This document shows positions 59,311-64,000 of a stretch of DNA of 64,000 nucleotides, piece by piece. The position numbers and the translations under genes are program-made. Under the pieces are notes generated by a model, which was not told where the DNA came from, did not search any database, and saw only the letters and a program-made list of their open reading frames with translations. Source of the DNA: Bacillus sp. FJAT-27445 (lineage in GTDB: Bacteria; Bacillota; Bacilli; Bacillales; Cytobacillaceae). Position 1 is the first letter of the stretch. Each line of letters begins with the position of its first letter. Location: assembly GCF_001510665.1 (NCBI RefSeq), contig NZ_LMTI01000004.1, positions 310,001 through 374,000 of the forward strand, read 5' to 3'.

Positions 59311-60627
59311 ATGAAGCTGCTAGTGAACATGAAAAATACATTCATTGATAACCCATTTATGAAGAGTATCTCAATCCTTGCAGCCGGAACTGCCATCTCC
59401 CATTTATTCATTTTTTTAACAACCCCCATATTGACCCATTTGTATTCACCGGAGCAATTTGGGATTTTTTCGATTTATTTATCGCTTCTTTACAGTATTT
59501 CAGTCATCGCTTCCCTTATGTATGACCAGGCCATCCCGCTGCCAAAAGACGACCAGGAGGGCTGGGATGCGCTTGTCTTATCCTTGATGATTGCAGTAGG
59601 GATTAGCATCATCGTTTTTGTTTGTGCTCTTATTTTGCCGATTGGGAAATGGGTTGGCGCACCCGAATTGGACCGGTATGCCTGGCTCCTCGCAATAAGC
59701 GTTTTTGGGATTGGCTGGTTTCAGGCCTTCAATTCATGGAGTATCCGGGTTCGGGACTTCACATCCATTTCGAGGTCGAAAATCAATATGAACAGCGGAC
59801 AAATGGTGTCCCAAATTACTTTTGGGTTTTTCCATGCGGGCATTTTTGGGCTGCTGGCTGGTGAAGTTATTGGCAGGATTTCAGGCTTTCTAACCTTTTT
59901 AAAGTATCTTTTTAAAAATAAGCCAAAGGTCAAGCTGTTTTGCTTTCAAGGTATAAAAAGGGCTATCATTCGCTACAAAAACTTCCCGCTCATTTCAAGC
60001 TGGTCCGCCTTCATCAATATATCCGGAGCCCGGATTCCGGCTATTTTCCTGGCTGCTCATTACGGTCCTGCGGTAGCAGGATGGTATTTGCTGGCGGAAA
60101 AAATTCTGACCGTTCCTGAAGCATTGCTTGGATATTCGGTAAAGCAGGTGTATATGTCGGAATCGTCCAGGCTTCACGCAAAGGGGGAAGAATTCAGCTC
60201 CCTTTTTTGGATGACTGTCAAGAAGATGTCCATCATTGGCGGGGTAGTAATCGGAATGATCGCACTCGCTGTCCCGCCCTTCATTCCCCTGCTTTTTGGC
60301 CATGAGTGGAAGGAAGCCGGCCCCTACTTGCATATGATTTCACTCTTATTCTTTATGAGAATGGTCGTAAACCCAATCGCCACGAATTTTTATGTATTAG
60401 AATCACAGGCCCTTCAAATAATCAGTGAAGTTATCCGGTTTTCTTTGATTTGCCTGTCGATGATTGTTTCCTATTTTTACATTGAAAGGGCCGATATGGC
60501 CATCCTTGTTATCAGTTTGCTTTCTTCATTGGGCTATCTGTCATACGGAATTGCATCCTGGTATATCGTGAAAATTCATTTCCGGAAGGCAGAAACATCT
60601 GTCTCCGTGGAACGAATCAAAAGCTGA
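59311..60627 (+). CDS. Polysaccharide flippase (Wzx-type)
   Basis: A 438-residue protein with about 12 transmembrane segments and the N-terminal family start (SILAAGTAISHLFIFLTTPI, LYSPEQFGIFSIYLSLL), typical of oligosaccharide repeat-unit exporters. It moves lipid-linked repeat units to the outer face. TCGGAGGT lies 8 bases upstream of the ATG. Confidence 0.85.
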   Translation: MKLLVNMKNTFIDNPFMKSISILAAGTAISHLFIFLTTPILTHLYSPEQFGIFSIYLSLLYSISVIASLMYDQAIPLPKDDQEGWDALVLSLMIAVGISIIVFVCALILPIGKWVGAPELDRYAWLLAISVFGIGWFQAFNSWSIRVRDFTSISRSKINMNSGQMVSQITFGFFHAGIFGLLAGEVIGRISGFLTFLKYLFKNKPKVKLFCFQGIKRAIIRYKNFPLISSWSAFINISGARIPAIFLAAHYGPAVAGWYLLAEKILTVPEALLGYSVKQVYMSESSRLHAKGEEFSSLFWMTVKKMSIIGGVVIGMIALAVPPFIPLLFGHEWKEAGPYLHMISLLFFMRMVVNPIATNFYVLESQALQIISEVIRFSLICLSMIVSYFYIERADMAILVISLLSSLGYLSYGIASWYIVKIHFRKAETSVSVERIKS

Positions 60628-60682
60628 GCTGCTAGGCGTATTTTCTAATCTTGCGGGTTTTCGCTATAAGGGAGTGACCAGG

Positions 60683-61435
60683 GTGTTATCCATTTCCAGG
60701 AAAAGATGGGGTATTCAAATCCAGCAAATCTATTTTCCAAAAGGAACAAACTTTCAGATTCGTTCTTCGGCAGATTTAGTTGGAATCACACAATCAATTG
60801 TCCCGATTGAAGGGTTAATGCCAATCGAGACGTTGCAGAAGGATTTAACGAAAAGTGAAGAAGAATTGTTTATGGAAATATCCAAATCAACAAGGAAGCA
60901 AATTAAGCAGTCCCAAAACAATCCGGATCTACAAACTTTCATTAATCCCGACCCTTCTGATGAAGATATCCTCGTATTTCAGGAATTCTATAATAAGGCT
61001 GCCGATAGCAAACGGACCGACCGCTGTACGGACTTCCATGTAGAAAAATTAAAGCTGCTGAGGGATCAAAAGGCGCTTGTCATGACAAAAACGGAAGGGG
61101 AGGGCCAACATCCACTTTGTTATAGGGTATATGCCGCGGATGGGGAACGAGCGATGCCCTTTTACTCGGCGTCCCACTTCAGGCTGACTGATGACAGCAA
61201 ATTCAGGAAGCTGGTAGGCAAAGCGCACCGGCTGCTTAAATGGAAAGACATCCTTTGGTTTAAAAACAACGGGTACTTGATTTATGATTCCGGAGGCTTA
61301 ACGCCTGATAAAAATGTCCGCAGTTTCAAGCTTGAATTCGGAGGCAGCATCAAAACCGAATATTCTGGCTACCTGCCCTATTCACTGGCCGGAAAACTTG
61401 TGCTGAAGGTACGGAAAATGAAGAGCCATTGGTAA
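60683..61435 (+). CDS. FemAB/GNAT-like protein of the polysaccharide locus
   Basis: A 250-residue protein. Part ELFMEISKSTRKQIKQSQNN recalls the FemAB-type start, and PLCYRVYAADGERAMPFYSA, HRLLKWKDILWFKNNGYLIY, DSGGLTPDKNVRSFKLEFGG the second half of the GNAT-like fold. It may add an acyl or aminoacyl group to the polymer. The GTG at 60683 is used, 9 bases after AAGGGAG. Substrate not known. Confidence 0.7.
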   Translation: MLSISRKRWGIQIQQIYFPKGTNFQIRSSADLVGITQSIVPIEGLMPIETLQKDLTKSEEELFMEISKSTRKQIKQSQNNPDLQTFINPDPSDEDILVFQEFYNKAADSKRTDRCTDFHVEKLKLLRDQKALVMTKTEGEGQHPLCYRVYAADGERAMPFYSASHFRLTDDSKFRKLVGKAHRLLKWKDILWFKNNGYLIYDSGGLTPDKNVRSFKLEFGGSIKTEYSGYLPYSLAGKLVLKVRKMKSHW

Positions 61436-61509
61436 AGAAAGGTGAACCTTCCATCAGGGGGACTTTTTTCCCCGCTGATTCCGCTATTTCAATAAATGGG
61501 GTTGAAGCC

Positions 61510-62916
61510 ATGTATTCAGTAAAGCATATTTTCATAAAAGCGATATTGATCGGACTGCTGGCTTTGCTTCTGGGATGGCTGGCGATTGCGTTCCCGCAGG
61601 CCATGAGCGGAACATCCAACCTTGTATTTCCCTTTCTTGTATTGGCAAGCATTGCTGGTCTATTTGCCGCAGCTTTCCTGCTATTGCTGAGGTGGGAGCA
61701 TCACCTGTTCATTTTTGCATTGAGCGCCGGCTTTCAGCTGTATGATCCTTCCCCTTATGAACTAATGTTTTTCATCTTGGTAATTAGTGTTTTTATCAAG
61801 CGTGTTCAGCTGAACAGGGACATGTTTAAGAATGTTTTGGCACTCTTGCTGTACATTTTTCTGTTTTTCGGCACGGTTTCCCTGTTCTTCGCAGCAAATT
61901 TTTCAAAAGCGGCTGTCTGGCATGGGATAACGGTGTTCCTTGTTTGCAGCGGGCTCTTTCTTGTTTTGGCCATCAAAAATGATAAGCATCTTGAATTTTT
62001 TCTGAAAGGATATATTGCAGGAGCGGTTGCCAACAGCGTTCTAGGCATAGCCGGTTACGTGTCCAATAAGAATCTTGGCAATAGCACCCGCCTTGAAGGA
62101 TTTTTCCAGGACCCGAATATCTTTAGCCCGTATTTGATCATTGCGCTCCTGCTTGTTCTCGAGGATAGCCTGAATCCAAAATTATTTGCGTCAAGGTCGT
62201 TTAAATACCTTTCGATAGCTTTATTGGCAGGTGCAGTTGTATTGGCTATGTCCAGGGCCGGCTGGATCAATCTTGCTGGTTCACTGGCGGTGTACCTGGC
62301 CATTAAAATGCTAAAAGGGGAGCTGAAGCCCAGCTTTGTTATCAAATCGTTCTTGGTTCCGTCATCCCTGCTTGTGTCCGTTTATTTTTTGTTCCCGGCC
62401 ATTACGAATCAGTTTATAAAACTGCTGGTTGAAAGGACAACGCTCCAAACCTATGACAATGAACGGTTTAATGCGCAGCTTTTCGCGGTGAAGGTTTTGA
62501 AATCCAATTATTTTGGCATAGGGCCCGGAGAGATGACATCGATTTATTATATGGACCCCCACAATACGTATCTCCGCCTGTTTGCCGAATATGGATGGAT
62601 TGCGGGCATCTCCCTATTGCTGCTTCTTGTAATCCAGGCAGGCTTTCTGATAAAGAGGAGCATATCCTGTGATAAAAATAAATTCAATTTCCATCTCGTG
62701 CTCTTGTGCTCCATGGCAGGTTCACTTGTCAACATTCTGGTAGTGGATGCCCTTCACTGGAGGCATTTCTGGATTTTATTCGGCCTTTGCTGTTATGCGA
62801 TTCTTTATCAAAAGGATGAATCTGCTGAGGTGATTCGAACTGAAACTGGGTGTTTGGAGCAGAAATCCGCTTCAATTGGGGATAGCCTGAACAATTTTCC
62901 AAAGCAAAGGGGTTGA
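61510..62916 (+). CDS. O-antigen ligase/polymerase-like protein (Wzy)
   Basis: A 468-residue protein with about 12 hydrophobic segments and the Wzy_C/ligase motif region FFQDPNIFSPYLIIALLLVL plus the extracellular loop near YYMDPHNTYLRLFAEYGWIA, the H-N-x-x-L signature of O-antigen polymerases and ligases. It joins repeat units at the outer face. The ATG at 61510 is used; an upstream open frame from 61429 begins in the previous gene's end and is not needed. Confidence 0.82.
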   Translation: MYSVKHIFIKAILIGLLALLLGWLAIAFPQAMSGTSNLVFPFLVLASIAGLFAAAFLLLLRWEHHLFIFALSAGFQLYDPSPYELMFFILVISVFIKRVQLNRDMFKNVLALLLYIFLFFGTVSLFFAANFSKAAVWHGITVFLVCSGLFLVLAIKNDKHLEFFLKGYIAGAVANSVLGIAGYVSNKNLGNSTRLEGFFQDPNIFSPYLIIALLLVLEDSLNPKLFASRSFKYLSIALLAGAVVLAMSRAGWINLAGSLAVYLAIKMLKGELKPSFVIKSFLVPSSLLVSVYFLFPAITNQFIKLLVERTTLQTYDNERFNAQLFAVKVLKSNYFGIGPGEMTSIYYMDPHNTYLRLFAEYGWIAGISLLLLLVIQAGFLIKRSISCDKNKFNFHLVLLCSMAGSLVNILVVDALHWRHFWILFGLCCYAILYQKDESAEVIRTETGCLEQKSASIGDSLNNFPKQRG

Positions 62917-62921
62917 AGCGT

Positions 62922-63965
62922 TTGGCGAGCAATGAATGTGGAACCTTCATCATCTCCCTGGATTTCGAACTGTTCTGGGGAGTCCATGATATTTATGAAA
63001 AGAATGACTATGAGGAGAACGTCCGTGGGGCCCATACAGTCGTCGTCTCACTGCTAGAATTGTTCTCCCGTTACAAAATTCATGCCACCTGGGCCATTGT
63101 CGGTATGATTTATTTTAAAAATATGGAACAGCTGAAAAAGATGATTCCGGCCAATAAACCGGCCTATAGCCAAAAAAAACTGTCTTCGTACCATTACATG
63201 GAAACCCATTCAATTGAGAAAAACGATATAAATTTATTTTTTGCCCCCCAGCTTGTTGAACGCATTGCTTCGGCCCCGGCTCAGGAGGTGGCTACACATA
63301 CATTTTCCCATTATTACTGTTTGGAAGAAGGACAAACATTGGAACAATTCTCGGCCGATCTCCAACTGGCTCAGTGGCTAAACCGGGAACGCGGCTGGGA
63401 AATCAAATCAATAGTGTTTCCGCGAAATCAGGTTAACGAAGAGTATTTGAAAGAGTGCAAACGGCTCGGCTTGGCCGCCTACCGTGGAAATGAGGACAGT
63501 TGGGCATACCGGATGGAATCTTCGGAAAGAACGCGGTATGTGAAGCGCGCTTTCCGGCTTTTGGACAGGTATATCAACCTTTTTGGCCATCATACATTTG
63601 AACTGGCTGCCGAAGATGCCAGTTCTATCCTCGTTAATATAAGATCTAGCCGTTATTTGGCGAAGGTTTCGGAGCGGCTGAAATGGCTGGAGGGTTTGCG
63701 CCTGCACCGGATCAAGAGCGAAATGTCCCATGCCGCAAAATACGGCAAGGCTTATCATCTTTGGTGGCATCCACATGATTTTGGGCGGAATATCGAGGAA
63801 AACATGGGTTTCCTGGAGGAGATATTGAAGCATTTTGATTATTTGCAGTGTACGTACGGGTTCAGGAGCAGGAATATGAATGAGCTTACGGATGAACGAA
63901 CGGCCGGAAAATTGCCCCGGGAGGAGCTTGAAGATGCATATCAAATGGAAGAAGCGACTTTTTGA
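62922..63965 (+). CDS. Polysaccharide deacetylase family protein
   Basis: A 347-residue protein. NodB-type motifs: FIISLDFELFWGVHDIYE (catalytic Asp with the DFE/W variant), HATWAIVGMIYF, EVATHTFSHYYC (H-x3-H metal pair) and WWHPHDFGRNIEENM. It may remove acetyl groups from the surface polymer. The TTG at 62922 is used, 9 bases after AAAGGGG. Its end overlaps the next gene start by 32 bases. Confidence 0.85.
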   Translation: MASNECGTFIISLDFELFWGVHDIYEKNDYEENVRGAHTVVVSLLELFSRYKIHATWAIVGMIYFKNMEQLKKMIPANKPAYSQKKLSSYHYMETHSIEKNDINLFFAPQLVERIASAPAQEVATHTFSHYYCLEEGQTLEQFSADLQLAQWLNRERGWEIKSIVFPRNQVNEEYLKECKRLGLAAYRGNEDSWAYRMESSERTRYVKRAFRLLDRYINLFGHHTFELAAEDASSILVNIRSSRYLAKVSERLKWLEGLRLHRIKSEMSHAAKYGKAYHLWWHPHDFGRNIEENMGFLEEILKHFDYLQCTYGFRSRNMNELTDERTAGKLPREELEDAYQMEEATF

Positions 63966-64000
63966 AATAAACGAAATTTACGGGCCGAAAGATGAGGCCG
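63934..64000 (+). CDS. Start of the next polysaccharide-locus gene (cut by the window edge)
   Basis: ATG at 63934 follows GGGAGGAGCTTG with about 7 bases and opens a frame MHIKWKKRLFEINEIYGPKD that remains open to the window end. It overlaps the deacetylase stop by 32 bases, a common coupling pattern in this operon. Function cannot be read from about 22 residues. Confidence 0.6.
   Translation, partial: MHIKWKKRLFEINEIYGPKDEA

Overview
The window looks like chromosomal DNA of a spore-forming, facultatively anaerobic member of the Bacillaceae (Bacillus, Mesobacillus or Cytobacillus-like; I cannot fix the genus). The reasons are strong AGGAGG-type ribosome binding sites, frequent GTG and TTG starts, a PdaA spore-cortex deacetylase, GerPA/GerPF-like spore proteins, a SigB-type promoter, a PerR-type box and B. 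subtilis-like gene order on the left side. No rRNA, tRNA, CRISPR array, prophage or intact transposase was seen.

Left part (1-19.7 kb): a mostly conserved chromosomal backbone. It holds a YihY-type membrane protein (cut by the window edge), a P1B4-type metal-efflux ATPase (PfeT-like) with a Per box, an MFS transporter, OsmC, a Ca2+/H+ antiporter, YczE-like and YfkD-like proteins, a SigB-type general-stress YtxH protein, a gamma-glutamyltransferase, an SE1561-family protein, class I fumarase, PdaA, several small proteins, an AlkA-type glycosylase and RlmCD. From memory, the run yfkF-yfkE-yfkD ... yfjT-pdaA ... yfjP-rlmCD matches B. subtilis order. Between the kinase at 16.6 kb and the glycosylase lies a roughly 400-bp IS200/IS605-like remnant with two copies of a 20-bp hairpin and a possible minus-strand structured RNA.

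Middle-left (19.8-29.2 kb): an AT-richer, eroded accessory stretch. It has an M3 oligopeptidase, a UvrA-like pseudogene with an internal deletion, an unrecognised 284-residue protein, broken pieces of a secreted-protease-like gene and of a malate/lactate dehydrogenase, several small conserved proteins (DUF4256, YiaAB, DUF1456, VOC, MmcQ/YjbR) and a C-terminal scrap of an FtsW/RodA-family gene.

Middle (29.2-38.5 kb): a complete peptide ABC transporter operon (binding protein, two permeases, two ATPases, one unknown), then TldD/TldE peptidases and, convergently, a tiny Gly/Tyr/His-rich protein. A complete clade II nitrous-oxide reductase operon follows on the minus strand (45.4 to 38.7 kb): cytochrome c, NosZ, a NosB-like membrane protein, NosD, NosY, NosF and an unusual lipoprotein. 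It is preceded by an FNR/CRP-type box placed about -41.5 from a TAGAAT -10.

Right part (46-64 kb): a cluster of GerPA/GerPF-like proteins with an Hsp20 and a GerPC-like protein (probably sporulation-related and not obviously the standard gerP operon), then an amino-sugar deaminase-like plus GH4 glycosidase pair, a quinone-reductase-type MDR protein that appears to start with AUU, a methyltransferase and a GNAT. The window ends in a Wzx/Wzy-type capsule/exopolysaccharide operon (chain-length regulator, tyrosine kinase, initiating sugar transferase, two glycosyltransferases, flippase, FemAB-like protein, polymerase, polysaccharide deacetylase and the start of one more gene) that runs off the right edge.

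At least three repeat families are visible: a palindromic GGGGACGTATCC family (four copies), a TAGCCATTAATCACTAGT family near the left end, and a 51-bp tandem array at 46.75 kb. All functions are inferred from reading the sequence; no database search was done.
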